From positions 1 through 32,884 of the IMG/VR virus record IMGVR_UViG_3300025311_000216: a stretch of 32,884 bases of DNA; one strand, written 5' to 3'. The notes beneath the pieces are model-generated. The model saw only the letters and a list, made by a program, of their open reading frames with translations, searched no databases and was not told where the DNA came from. The first letter of the stretch is position 1, and the number at the start of each line of letters is the position of its first letter. This document shows, in pieces, positions 8,601 through 15,714 of this stretch. Both the position numbers and the translations under genes were made by a program. This DNA comes from a virus.

Positions 8601-9029
8601 TTACATTATTCCCGGTGCTAAAAGCACAGGGATTATATCCCCTGTAACACCTGATGCAAGGGCTTTTCCGATGACTCTCACAGCGCTGGCAGCCGCTGTT
8701 GTAGCATTCTGCGCATATGTGCCTGCCGTATTTTCCGTGTGTGTATGCTGTGCCGCTGCAACACCCTGACCACTCGCATCCGATGAAATATGATTACCTC
8801 TTGTTACAGTGCCGCCGAGCTTGAGCTGTGATATTCCGCCGAGCATTACCCTTGCCTCATCGCCTGCATTATTTGTGGTGTGCTGAAATACTCCGACCAG
8901 CTCATCCGATGCCGCAGATGCCACTGACATCGTGTCATCATCAGCACCAAACTTTGCAATTACATAAGCGGTAGATACCGCTGCCGTGCATTTAACACTC
9001 TTTTCAATTCCCGATGTTTGTCCCATCAT
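8601..9029 (-). CDS. Capsid decoration/stabilising protein (DUF2190-like)
   Basis: A 142-residue protein with AGGAGG before the ATG at 9029. It has the glycine- and alanine-rich beta pattern of DUF2190-type capsid cement proteins: V-K-F-G-like N-terminal strand, G-V-F-Q-H-T-T near residue 48, then L-G-G-I-S-Q-L-K-L-G-G and G-N-H-I-S-S-D-A-S-G. It lies between scaffold and major capsid, where decoration proteins are normally encoded. It probably binds the outside of the capsid. Confidence 0.78.
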   Translation of the reverse strand: MMGQTSGIEKSVKCTAAVSTAYVIAKFGADDDTMSVASAASDELVGVFQHTTNNAGDEARVMLGGISQLKLGGTVTRGNHISSDASGQGVAAAQHTHTENTAGTYAQNATTAAASAVRVIGKALASGVTGDIIPVLLAPGIM

Positions 9030-9031
9030 AA

Positions 9032-9640
9032 CTATTCACCTCCTTTGAATAATTCTAAATGTTCTTTTGATACCGCTAACAGGGCATCTTTATAGGATGC
9101 ACCCTTGCTTTTTTCCATGAAGTCCGAGATTAGCTTCTCTGCCCTGTCAGAACCTTCACCGACATCCTTCTCATCCCCTGCAACCCCACCAAATTCTATT
9201 GACTTGTGCAGGTTAGAAAGGAATGACTGCATAAAGGCAATAGGGGTTTGTGATTCCTTTTTATCCCCCTCGCCGAATTCAATCATTGTTTCGATCCCTG
9301 ATACCTGTTCAAGAAAATTCTGCAATCCCATTCCATGCTTCATCATTGCAGGTGTGAGCCTGCCCTCTTTTAAAAGTCCTTCACAGAAATTTGCAACCTC
9401 TTTCTTCTGTGCCTCTGACTCTTTTGCCTTGATTGCATCTTCCCTCGCCTTAAGCTCTGCCTCTTTCTTCTTCCGTGCCTCCTCTATGGATGCAACCTTC
9501 TCCGAGAACTCCGCCTCCTTCTTCTTCAGCTCGGCATCAAGCATTACCTGAACATCTGCCTCGCTGAATGTCTGCGGCACATCCTCAAGTGTTACTCCAT
9601 CCTTAGCTGCTAATCCTTTAAGCCATTCAAAAAATTTCAT
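9032..9640 (-). CDS. Nested scaffold protein (Mu Z-like), internal in-frame start
   Basis: The ATG at 9640, codon 150 of the protease gene, is preceded by AAGGAGG with 8 bases of spacing. That is stronger than the site of the full-length gene. It would give a 202-residue scaffold beginning M-K-F-F-E-W-L-K, rich in lysine, glutamate and alanine. Mu makes its scaffold from the same kind of in-frame nested gene. Separate translation here is inferred from the Shine-Dalgarno and family precedent. Confidence 0.7.
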   Translation of the reverse strand: MKFFEWLKGLAAKDGVTLEDVPQTFSEADVQVMLDAELKKKEAEFSEKVASIEEARKKKEAELKAREDAIKAKESEAQKKEVANFCEGLLKEGRLTPAMMKHGMGLQNFLEQVSGIETMIEFGEGDKKESQTPIAFMQSFLSNLHKSIEFGGVAGDEKDVGEGSDRAEKLISDFMEKSKGASYKDALLAVSKEHLELFKGGE

Positions 9641-10087
9641 ACCTTTTTCCTCCTTCTGACTGCAATCTTCTGACCACTGACCACTGACCACTGACTCAAT
9701 TACTATCCCTTCCTTATCACTGAACGAAATATCCGCCAGCCCTTTGATTGCCGGCGGCAAGGCTCCAAGAAACCCGATATGCCTGAGAGACATATCAGGG
9801 TAAAGGCTGATGCTTCGCTTCTTATAAAGCCCTTTCCGAACCGTGTCAACAAATTCAGGGACTAAATCTTTAACCTGTGCATATAAAACACCTCCCTCCT
9901 TTTTTAATGTCTCTACCCAACCGAAGGCCGGGGCATTATCCTTTGGATGACCTATTACCACGGGGGCCTCATGCACCTGCGGATTGTAGGAATTGACAAT
10001 CTTACTCAAATCGTCTTCAGTCCATTCCCTTGTATTTCCATTTGAATCTGTATGTTTTCCAGTTTTAAAAATTTCAATGCGTTTCAT
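9032..10087 (-). CDS. Head maturation protease with C-terminal scaffold domain (Mu I-like)
   Basis: A 351-residue protein. Residues 1-125 form the protease part: A-P-V-V-I-G-H-P with H47, and K-K-R-S-I-S-L-Y with S92 as candidate catalytic residues, then the conserved G-F-L-G-A-L-P-P-A-I-K-G. Residues 150-351 are helical, with a long charged coiled coil at about 175-260, as expected for scaffold. Mu gpI is likewise a protease whose C-terminal part is also made separately as scaffold Z. Here an internal ATG at 9640 has an ideal Shine-Dalgarno. The segment S-V-V-S-G-Q-W-S at the domain junction is encoded by a heptanucleotide repeat array. The start at 10087 has GGAG at good spacing. Confidence 0.88.
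   Translation of the reverse strand: MKRIEIFKTGKHTDSNGNTREWTEDDLSKIVNSYNPQVHEAPVVIGHPKDNAPAFGWVETLKKEGGVLYAQVKDLVPEFVDTVRKGLYKKRSISLYPDMSLRHIGFLGALPPAIKGLADISFSDKEGIVIESVVSGQWSEDCSQKEEKGMKFFEWLKGLAAKDGVTLEDVPQTFSEADVQVMLDAELKKKEAEFSEKVASIEEARKKKEAELKAREDAIKAKESEAQKKEVANFCEGLLKEGRLTPAMMKHGMGLQNFLEQVSGIETMIEFGEGDKKESQTPIAFMQSFLSNLHKSIEFGGVAGDEKDVGEGSDRAEKLISDFMEKSKGASYKDALLAVSKEHLELFKGGE
9670..9697. repeat. Heptanucleotide array CTGACCA inside the protease gene
   Basis: Three perfect CTGACCA units followed by CTGACTC, a 28-base array. In the protease frame it encodes the linker between protease and scaffold domains. The unit is not a multiple of three, so only gains or losses of three units keep the frame. 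Confidence 0.9.
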
Positions 10088-10090
10088 TTG

Positions 10091-10579
10091 TTAAAACTCC
10101 AGATGTTTTAATATCACCGCTTTCATTATTCCCCAGTCCTCATCCTGAATGAGCATGAATGGACGGGCAGGAATATTTGAGCCGGGATGATTAACCCTCT
10201 TTCTAAAACCGATGCCTGGTATTTTTAGTGCTTTTGCATATATCGGCGTAATTACCGATGGTTTTGTCCTCCCCCCAAACTGATGTATCGCCGCATAAAC
10301 TACATTCGTCCCTACTACAACATTAGTGGAATCCGCCCTAACTGTAAAAGACCTCCTCAATCTTCCAGAATTAGAAAGTGTCTGCCCGACTTGAGCCTCT
10401 GCCCTTTTTGATTTTTTCCAATGAGAAGGTCTCCCTTCTGCGGCAAAATTTTTCTCAATGGATGCCCTGATGATTTCCCCTATATCCCTCATTACAGGTG
10501 TTAAGTCTCCCGTCTTTGCCTGCAGCTTTATAAAATTTTCTTTTACTTCCCTGTCATCTACCTTTACATTTATCTGCAT
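10091..10579 (-). CDS. Phage virion morphogenesis protein (Mu G-like)
   Basis: A 162-residue protein. The family signature is clear: an N-terminal helical stretch, then I-R-A-S-I-E-K-N-F and G-R-P-S-H-W near residue 55, L-S-N-S-G-R-L-R-R-S around 88, and V-Y-A-A-I-H-Q-F-G-G around 113-122. Mu gpG is involved in head-tail joining. The gene lies between the MuF-type protein and the protease, as in Mu. No Shine-Dalgarno is visible before the ATG at 10579. Confidence 0.9.
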   Translation of the reverse strand: MQINVKVDDREVKENFIKLQAKTGDLTPVMRDIGEIIRASIEKNFAAEGRPSHWKKSKRAEAQVGQTLSNSGRLRRSFTVRADSTNVVVGTNVVYAAIHQFGGRTKPSVITPIYAKALKIPGIGFRKRVNHPGSNIPARPFMLIQDEDWGIMKAVILKHLEF

Positions 10580-10589
10580 AAGTGATATA

Positions 10590-10682
10590 TTAGTTATGTC
10601 TTAAGTTGTGTGCCGTGCCACTATACAACTCAAAGACCGGTGAGCTGCTGCACGGGGTAGTGATCACCTCATCATCTTCCAT
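10590..10682 (-). CDS. Possible 30-residue peptide after the MuF-type gene
   Basis: An ATG at 10682 opens a 30-codon frame (M-E-D-D-E-V-I-T-T-P-C-S-S-S-P-V-F-E-L-Y) that overlaps the end of the MuF-type gene by 11 bases and fills most of the gap before the G-like gene. An AAGGG lies about 12 bases upstream. It could be a real small protein or chance. I do not recognise it. Its position directly behind a fused nuclease-like domain is the only contextual hint. Confidence 0.35.
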   Translation of the reverse strand: MEDDEVITTPCSSSPVFELYSGTAHNLRHN

Positions 10683-11871
10683 AAAGAAATATTCCCTTTC
10701 GTAAATTATCTATTGTGCTAAACTGGCTCACCGGAAAAAATGTATATGAAAGCCACTGTCCTTTACTTGCCTCGGCAATAAAGAGCAAAGGTTTTTCTTT
10801 GCCGACCTTAACAAAATCTACATACCTTTTTCTCAAAACAATTTTACCTGTTAGTTTTTCTTTTTCTGCCTGAAGCCAAATCTCATATGGGTCTGAAACT
10901 ATATCCTCAATAAGGGGGAGAAATCTCTCCCTCCCATCAAGATTAAGATGCGTTATAAATTCTTTGGTCATTATCAATGGTTCGTTTACTACATCTTTGA
11001 ATGTCTTGCCGAGAAGCGATTTATTGTATTTTTCAACTGCATCATTACCCCTATACCATAATTCTTTGTCACTGGTTTTATAATCCTTAATTTTCATCGC
11101 TGATTTTCGTTCCAAATCTTTAAATCCTTTTTTTATAAGTCCATCCCATCTGTCAGTATCGCTTTGTAATTCCCTGAATTGCTCATCTGACAGCCATTCT
11201 CCCCACTGCACCTTCCCCGGATTAAAATCAAATCCCCGGTCAGGCATCAAAGGTCTTGCCGGTAACCTTTGTTTTGTTACAGGGTCAATCGGCTCTATTA
11301 AACCGCCAGTCGGGTCTTTGCTCTCTATCTTTAATTTATCTCGGTCAATCTCACTCTGTGATAAGGTTACTACACCACACCGGCAGTTGAATCCATTTGG
11401 CGGATACCATTTATCCCAGAAGGGATGGTCTGCAGGAAATACCTTCCCGTGTAATGCTGCATGTGTCGGCCTTGTGCGGGAATCATTTACAGCGCTGTAT
11501 TGCCAGTATGGTCTTGTCGCCTTCACTGCCTGCATCTCTTTATATCTCCCAACACTGTATGCAGTCTGGATATTTGTCCTGAATATTGTCTCAACCCTCC
11601 ATCCCCTTTTGCCTGTCCATCCCCTTTTTTCAGTTATCTCCCTTATATCTTTTTTAAAGTCTGTAAATGTTGTCCCTTTATCTATTGCCCTCTGCATTGC
11701 ATCAAATACAGTTGTAAGCTCCTCTCCCTTTGCAATACCCGATACTGCAAAGGCTCGCACCCTTGCCTCATCAGAGAGCTTAGAAAACTCTGACGGGGAG
11801 AGTTTTGTTTTGTCTGCCCAGAATTTTTGAGATGCCTCCATCGGTAATGGTTCAAGTGTTATTTCTGGCAT
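10672..11871 (-). CDS. MuF-like head morphogenesis protein with C-terminal PBECR-type nuclease domain
   Basis: From the ATG at 11871 (GGAA upstream) the protein has 399 residues. Residues 90-170 form the MuF/SPP1 gp7 domain: F-R-T-N at 97, the helix around Y-S-V-G-R-Y, H-A-A-L-H-G-K-V at about 137, and P-P-N-G-F-N-C-R-C-G at 157-166. Residues 285-399 form a second domain (L-I-M-T-K-E-F-I-T-H-L-N at 299-310, D-P-Y-E-I-W-L at 327, K-I-V-L-R-K-R-Y-V at 343, A-S-K-G-Q-W-L-S-Y-T-F at 368-378). It resembles the PBECR barnase/EndoU/colicin-E5/RelE-like nucleases often fused to MuF. The MuF part acts at the portal during head assembly. The C-terminal part may be injected or act in the infected cell. 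A TTG at 11913 is a weaker alternative start. Confidence 0.88.
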   Translation of the reverse strand: MPEITLEPLPMEASQKFWADKTKLSPSEFSKLSDEARVRAFAVSGIAKGEELTTVFDAMQRAIDKGTTFTDFKKDIREITEKRGWTGKRGWRVETIFRTNIQTAYSVGRYKEMQAVKATRPYWQYSAVNDSRTRPTHAALHGKVFPADHPFWDKWYPPNGFNCRCGVVTLSQSEIDRDKLKIESKDPTGGLIEPIDPVTKQRLPARPLMPDRGFDFNPGKVQWGEWLSDEQFRELQSDTDRWDGLIKKGFKDLERKSAMKIKDYKTSDKELWYRGNDAVEKYNKSLLGKTFKDVVNEPLIMTKEFITHLNLDGRERFLPLIEDIVSDPYEIWLQAEKEKLTGKIVLRKRYVDFVKVGKEKPLLFIAEASKGQWLSYTFFPVSQFSTIDNLRKGIFLYGR

Positions 11872-13345
11872 TGTATTTTCCGTATAATCCTGCTGCGAGG
11901 ATTGACCTCTCAAGTATTGATGTGAGCCTATCCATATCCATCTGGGGATATAGCCCTAAAATCTTACCCATTGCATCTTCGTAGCTCTCTGCCTTTTGAA
12001 TTGCCTCTAAAATTTTTTCTTCGTTTAAATCCAAACTCTGAACTCCAGATTCCAGACTCTTATCTACAAGCTCCTCAACTGCCTGCTGTGCGGGCGTAAA
12101 CCTCTTTCCCTCCGCAAATTCTGACAGGCGGGACGGCTGTCCTGCCTCATTGCTCATTGCTCGTCTCTTCCACTTCCCTCCATAAGTCTCGTTTATATAA
12201 GATTCATCCTCCGGCTCAAATCCCATGTCATAAATAATTTTGTCCTTCTCGGCAAGGGGTTTTAAATCCTTCTCATCCTCTGTCCTTATCCAAAATTTCG
12301 GATATTTGCTCACATCTGAAAAGTTATAATCCACGAGCCATTTAATAATCTGTCCATTGAGAATTTCAGACAGCTCATCCGCATCTGCCTTTATATAATC
12401 CTGCCGGACTTTCTCATGGGTTTGCGATGCAGCATAACTGCCTTTATCGCCGACATCCGAAGTAAGCGTCTGCCCAAGTATCAACTTCGTCTTTTTCTTG
12501 TCAAGATAAGTGCAGAGGGTCTCATAAGTATTGACAGAACCCTGCCTCGCTGCCTCAAGCAGCTCAATTATCATTGTGTCGGGAATCTTGATTGCGGATT
12601 CCTGCTGTATTGCCTCTAAGGTAGAAAGCAAGACATCCTGCTGCTCTTTTGTCGTCCCCGTCGGATATTTGCCTACCGCAGTCGGCGAGCCAAATTTGTC
12701 CGCAAATATCAGCCAGAATTTGAGAGAGTTCTTTCCAAACCAGTCTAACCAATACAAAGACGAGCCGAGTCCGTGACCGAAAGGTGAGCCGTTATCACTA
12801 CCATATGAGAAGACTAAAAATTTTTTATTCGGCACCTCCTCCCCCTCTATCATATTTTTAATTGTGAGGAGTCTTAAATTCCCCTGTAAATCAAAAGTGA
12901 ATCGTTTGCTTGCCCTGCCAATTAATTTTTTTATTCTGATTCTCCCTCCTGTCTTCTGTCCTCTGTCCTCTGAATATTCCCACATAATCTCTACAACCTT
13001 ATATCCGAGGACTATTGCATTTAATAATGCCTTTCTACCGGCATCAAAATTACAATCAAGCAAAACCTCTTTAATAAAATCCGCTATCTCAATATCCTTG
13101 TCATCTTCGGATGCGGGGACAACCTCCCACTCCCTCCCGACAACTGCAAGCCTCCTCGTCTCCATCGCCTGCCTGATTTCAGGGTCACGCAAAAGGTCTT
13201 CATAAATCTCAATCCCTTTTCCCTTACTTTCGGATGAGAGAACCTTATCGGGATTCAGGAGAACCTTGCCGATATATCCGGTAAAAATATCCTTTTCTAC
13301 CCCTGCAATCTCATCTAAAATCGGTTTTTCTTTTGAATCTTCCAT
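11852..13345 (-). CDS. Portal protein (Mu gp29-like, DUF935)
   Basis: A 497-residue protein. N-terminal features include I-Y-E-D-L-L-R-D-P-E-I-R-Q-A near residue 47, R-R-L-A-V-V-G-R-E-W around 64, the L-G-Y-K-V-V-E-I-M-W helix near 113 and K-F-L-V-F-S-Y-G-S-D-N-G-S-P-F-G-H-G-L near 175. All are typical of the DUF935 portals that form the DNA entry ring. It follows the terminase and overlaps the MuF-type gene. Three stretches are encoded by heptanucleotide arrays: E-D-R-G-Q-K-T-G (126-133), A-M-S-N-E around 394, and S-G-V-Q-S-L near 430. They look like insertions in tolerant loops. Confidence 0.92.
   Translation of the reverse strand: MEDSKEKPILDEIAGVEKDIFTGYIGKVLLNPDKVLSSESKGKGIEIYEDLLRDPEIRQAMETRRLAVVGREWEVVPASEDDKDIEIADFIKEVLLDCNFDAGRKALLNAIVLGYKVVEIMWEYSEDRGQKTGGRIRIKKLIGRASKRFTFDLQGNLRLLTIKNMIEGEEVPNKKFLVFSYGSDNGSPFGHGLGSSLYWLDWFGKNSLKFWLIFADKFGSPTAVGKYPTGTTKEQQDVLLSTLEAIQQESAIKIPDTMIIELLEAARQGSVNTYETLCTYLDKKKTKLILGQTLTSDVGDKGSYAASQTHEKVRQDYIKADADELSEILNGQIIKWLVDYNFSDVSKYPKFWIRTEDEKDLKPLAEKDKIIYDMGFEPEDESYINETYGGKWKRRAMSNEAGQPSRLSEFAEGKRFTPAQQAVEELVDKSLESGVQSLDLNEEKILEAIQKAESYEDAMGKILGLYPQMDMDRLTSILERSILAAGLYGKYNARNNT
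12034..12061. repeat. Degenerate heptanucleotide array in the portal gene
   Basis: Four successive 7-base units (AACTCTG, AACTCCA, GATTCCA, GACTCTT) that differ at a few positions. They encode part of the low-complexity C-terminal region of the portal. This is the same period-7 design as other arrays in the window. Confidence 0.65.
12147..12160. repeat. Heptanucleotide repeat TCATTGC x2 in the portal gene
   Basis: Two perfect TCATTGC units followed by a diverged third (TCGTCTC). The same unit occurs at 19236, 22534 and 27026. It encodes the A-M-S-N-E stretch. Confidence 0.8.
12948..12968. repeat. Heptanucleotide array TCTGTCC in the portal gene
   Basis: CCTGTCT and two TCTGTCC units, followed by TCTGAAT. 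It encodes the E-D-R-G-Q-K motif of the portal. The same unit family lies at 27005-27083, where it forms the N-terminus of another phage gene. Confidence 0.85.
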
Positions 13346-13386
13346 TTTTATCCTTTAAGACCCAGCCCTATAATCAATTTTAAGGT

Positions 13387-13413
13387 GTTTATAAACATGT
13401 CAAGAGTTGTCAA
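13387..13413 (-). promoter_or_regulatory. Candidate promoter/operator region upstream of the portal gene
   Basis: On the minus strand two TTGACA hexamers lie 10 bases apart (13408-13413 and 13398-13403), followed at once by the perfect palindrome GTTTATAAAC (13387-13396). No convincing -10 at the usual distance is seen, so this may be a protein-binding site rather than a promoter. The half-sites GTTTA/TAAAC also occur at the repressor region near 29.7 kb. Confidence 0.35.
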
Positions 13414-13545
13414 GATTTTTTGGACGCAACTCTTATGTCTTTTTAAAAATCCCGACTTTAAACACCCTTTTTGTGCGTCATTTTTTTTGACTTTCCCTAA
13501 CTCCCCGACTCCCGACTCTGTCTTCTATCCTCTTACCTATACATG

Positions 13546-13618
13546 GATTACAGCGATTATAAAAAGATTTCGGAGATTAAAATCTCTGTAATCTGAACTT
13601 AATCTTTGTAATCAAAGT
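13546..13618 (-). repeat. Dispersed 73-bp repeat, copy 2
   Basis: Reverse-complement copy of the element at 4947-5019, identical at 70 of 73 positions. It lies in the 282-base gap between the terminase and portal genes. The rest of that gap holds no convincing gene. Two GATTACA-type half sites and an inverted third give it folding potential. Confidence 0.9.
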
Positions 13619-13627
13619 CTCTTTAAA

Positions 13628-14908
13628 TTAATTAAAGAATCCCGCCATCTGTGTGTAAGCCCTTCTGACACCTGTTGATTGAAATTCAATCGGCGCAATC
13701 GGATTACTCCCCGCATGGATCCCCAAAGCGCCACTCCAGAAGTGATCGCTATGTCCTGCCTCTGTCCTCTCCGAATCAAATCTTATATTTCCCGCAGATG
13801 TGGTAAACTTTTTTACACTGTGAAAATCCTCTCGTATCTCTCTATCAATGGGTATCCTCAATTGTCTGTCCTCAAATCTCCTTCGGAAAGTTACTGCCAA
13901 ATCCTCTTTAACCTTGTTTGTGAATGTTACCGCCTCTGCCTTGCTTCCGTATTTTTGCACTGCCTCCTCGGCAAGCTGCATACCTAAGCCTGTTGCATCT
14001 ATACAGCATCTCCGGATAAATGGGAGATAGGTATAAAGAATCTCCTGCTGTAGTCTGAACGGCGCCTTGTGTAATCTTTTTACCATTCTTGTCCAGTAAA
14101 CATCTCCAACCTTTTCCCAAAGCCATATAACTGTCAAATCCCTCTTTCTTCCAATATCAACCCCCATATAAAGCTCTCTGCCAGCAAAACTGAATCCGTC
14201 AGGCAAATCAGCCGATGCCATATCATCTTCTATTAAAGCAATCATGTCATAAGTAATATATGCAGTAGCCTCATCCACAAATTGACATTCGTATTCCTGC
14301 GCCCACGCATCGGGGTCTGATATCCTCTTTTTTAATTCCCCTACATTTATTTTCAGCCCTTCCCTTACTGCATCATATATGCCTGTTGTATGCCTTGATG
14401 CATCGCTGTGCTGCCAGAGTTCATAGAACATATTCGACTTTCCATTGGGTGTTGATGCCACCCTGATTTTATATCCTCGTGTAATTACAGGGAACATAGC
14501 GCGCCAGATTGCCCTGCTGTCCCGGTGAAAAGAAAACTCATCTAAAAACACATGCCCTGAAAAACCTCTCGTAGTATCGGGATTCGCAGGGAGGGATATT
14601 ATCCTTGAGCCGTTTTCTAACTTCAGTTCCGTTGCTGTTTCCTTTTCTGCCTTAAGCAAATCTTTTGTCATTGCCTTTAGCACCCGAAGATGTGTATATA
14701 CCTTCTCCATAACCTCTTTACTCTGTCTCTCCGATGCAGAGAGTATTAACACATTACATTTTTCTGTGAGAGCCATTACAACCGCCTCAAAAGATAATGC
14801 AAAACTTTTTCCAACCTGTCTTGCCGCAAGCCATATCTTTAGAGGACTCTTATCCTCCACCCACCTTTTTTGATAAAGTAAAAGTATTTTTTTTTTACGA
14901 GATTCCAT
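13628..14908 (-). CDS. Terminase large subunit (Mu gp28-like)
   Basis: I take the ATG at 14908 as start (426 residues, GGAAAG upstream, 14-base overlap with the small subunit). A longer version from 14968 would overlap that gene by 74 bases. The ATPase part has Walker A A-A-R-Q-V-G-K-S (28-35), Walker B V-F-L-D-E-F (120-125) and coupling motif A-S-T-P-N-G (151-156). The nuclease part has M-G-V-D-I-G (D251), C-I-D-A-T-G (D304) and a late aspartate in G-H-S-D-H-F, as in RNase H-fold terminases. It cuts and translocates DNA into the procapsid. As a transposable phage it probably packages headful from integrated copies with flanking host DNA. Confidence 0.95.
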   Translation of the reverse strand: MESRKKKILLLYQKRWVEDKSPLKIWLAARQVGKSFALSFEAVVMALTEKCNVLILSASERQSKEVMEKVYTHLRVLKAMTKDLLKAEKETATELKLENGSRIISLPANPDTTRGFSGHVFLDEFSFHRDSRAIWRAMFPVITRGYKIRVASTPNGKSNMFYELWQHSDASRHTTGIYDAVREGLKINVGELKKRISDPDAWAQEYECQFVDEATAYITYDMIALIEDDMASADLPDGFSFAGRELYMGVDIGRKRDLTVIWLWEKVGDVYWTRMVKRLHKAPFRLQQEILYTYLPFIRRCCIDATGLGMQLAEEAVQKYGSKAEAVTFTNKVKEDLAVTFRRRFEDRQLRIPIDREIREDFHSVKKFTTSAGNIRFDSERTEAGHSDHFWSGALGIHAGSNPIAPIEFQSTGVRRAYTQMAGFFN

Positions 14909-15335
14909 ATTCACTTTCCAATATCTCCTTGATTGTCCTCTGCATATCCTCTTTTGTTGTGTCTGCATCCGATACTACCTTTTCAATCTTTTTAAATATC
15001 TCCCGCTCTACCTTATCCCTCTGCTCTACAAGTGAGCCGAGCTTTGAGAGGGCATCCATCATCATTGAGCTGCGCTCTGAAGGATGGAGTGATTCCAGAT
15101 AAGCCATCTGCTCCTCATATAAATCTTTCAGCCTCTGTATCATCCCTCTCTTTTGCTGTTTAGCCCTATCCCATTCATCAATATCTTTGTCCGGGTATCT
15201 TGTGCTTGTCTTCCATTCCGATAGGGTCGTTATACTTACATTTAAAATCTTTGAAATCTCCGTAAGACTTTTCCCATCTGCATACATCCTTATCGCTATC
15301 GGCTCTTTACTCGCCCTATCCCCTTTTATCCCCAT
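14895..15335 (-). CDS. Terminase small subunit-like protein (DUF1804-type)
   Basis: A 146-residue protein with an N-terminal helix-turn-helix (residues 10-40: I-R-M-Y-A-D-G-K-S-L-T-E-I-S-K-I-L-N-V-S-I-T-T-L-S-E-W is split by the turn) followed by long charged helices. The HTH plus coiled-coil layout and position directly before the large terminase fit a DNA-recognition subunit for packaging. The ATG at 15335 is preceded by three AAAGGAT heptamers, which supply an AAGGA ribosome-binding sequence. Confidence 0.85.
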   Translation of the reverse strand: MGIKGDRASKEPIAIRMYADGKSLTEISKILNVSITTLSEWKTSTRYPDKDIDEWDRAKQQKRGMIQRLKDLYEEQMAYLESLHPSERSSMMMDALSKLGSLVEQRDKVEREIFKKIEKVVSDADTTKEDMQRTIKEILESEYGIS

Positions 15336-15337
15336 TT

Positions 15338-15358
15338 ATCCTTTATCCTTTATCCTTT
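15338..15358. repeat. Heptanucleotide array ATCCTTT x3 at the terminase small subunit start
   Basis: Three perfect ATCCTTT units (AAAGGAT on the coding strand) directly upstream of the ATG at 15335. They place AAGGA at usable Shine-Dalgarno spacing, so the repeat probably serves as the ribosome-binding site. Confidence 0.85.
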
Positions 15359-15396
15359 ATTTTCTCGTCCAAAAAACCAATCAAGATTTTTTTCAT

Positions 15397-15714
15397 TTAA
15401 CTTAATTTGTTTCTAACCATCTCATTTAATAATGAAAGACTGGTAATAGTTTTTGAACTTGCATCCGTTATTTCAACCTCATAGTAAATCATTCCTGCAT
15501 ATAATTCGGAAGCTCCAAACTGATATTCAACTACACCTCCTGTGGCATTAATAATCGTCATTGTTTTCGTGACGAGTGTTCCCGCAGAGTCTTTCCACTT
15601 TAATTTTACAGTTGCTCCCGTCAAATCAATTACTGTATTATTTGAATTATTCTTACAGGTAACTTGTAATTTTGTTCCCGTATCTCCTGAAACAAATTGA
15701 TATACTTCTGCCAT
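15397..15714 (-). CDS. Phage baseplate upper protein-like (BppU N-terminal domain)
   Basis: A 105-residue protein from the ATG at 15714, with AGGAGG 10 bases upstream. It is a beta-sandwich-like sequence: F-V-S-G-D-T-G-T-K-L near residue 6, I-D-L-T-G-A-T-V-K-L-K-W around 30, G-V-V-E-Y-Q-F near 62, and G-M-I-Y-Y-E-V-E-I-T-D around 76. This is the pattern of the BppU-N / phage Ig-like domain found in baseplate and receptor-binding assemblies. Its start overlaps the previous stop (TGATG). It is the last gene of the fibre cassette. Confidence 0.65.
   Translation of the reverse strand: MAEVYQFVSGDTGTKLQVTCKNNSNNTVIDLTGATVKLKWKDSAGTLVTKTMTIINATGGVVEYQFGASELYAGMIYYEVEITDASSKTITSLSLLNEMVRNKLS

Noticed and set aside
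9105-9551. Rightward 148-codon frame rich in S, F and A
   Set aside because: Antisense of the charged coiled coil of the scaffold domain.
11318-11830. Rightward 170-codon frame with many cysteines
   Set aside because: Antisense to the MuF-type gene, with no ribosome site and no recognisable pattern.
13628-14968. Longer terminase start at 14968
   Set aside because: It would overlap the small subunit by 74 bases, and the extra residues are the small subunit's sequence in another frame. The ATG at 14908 fits better.
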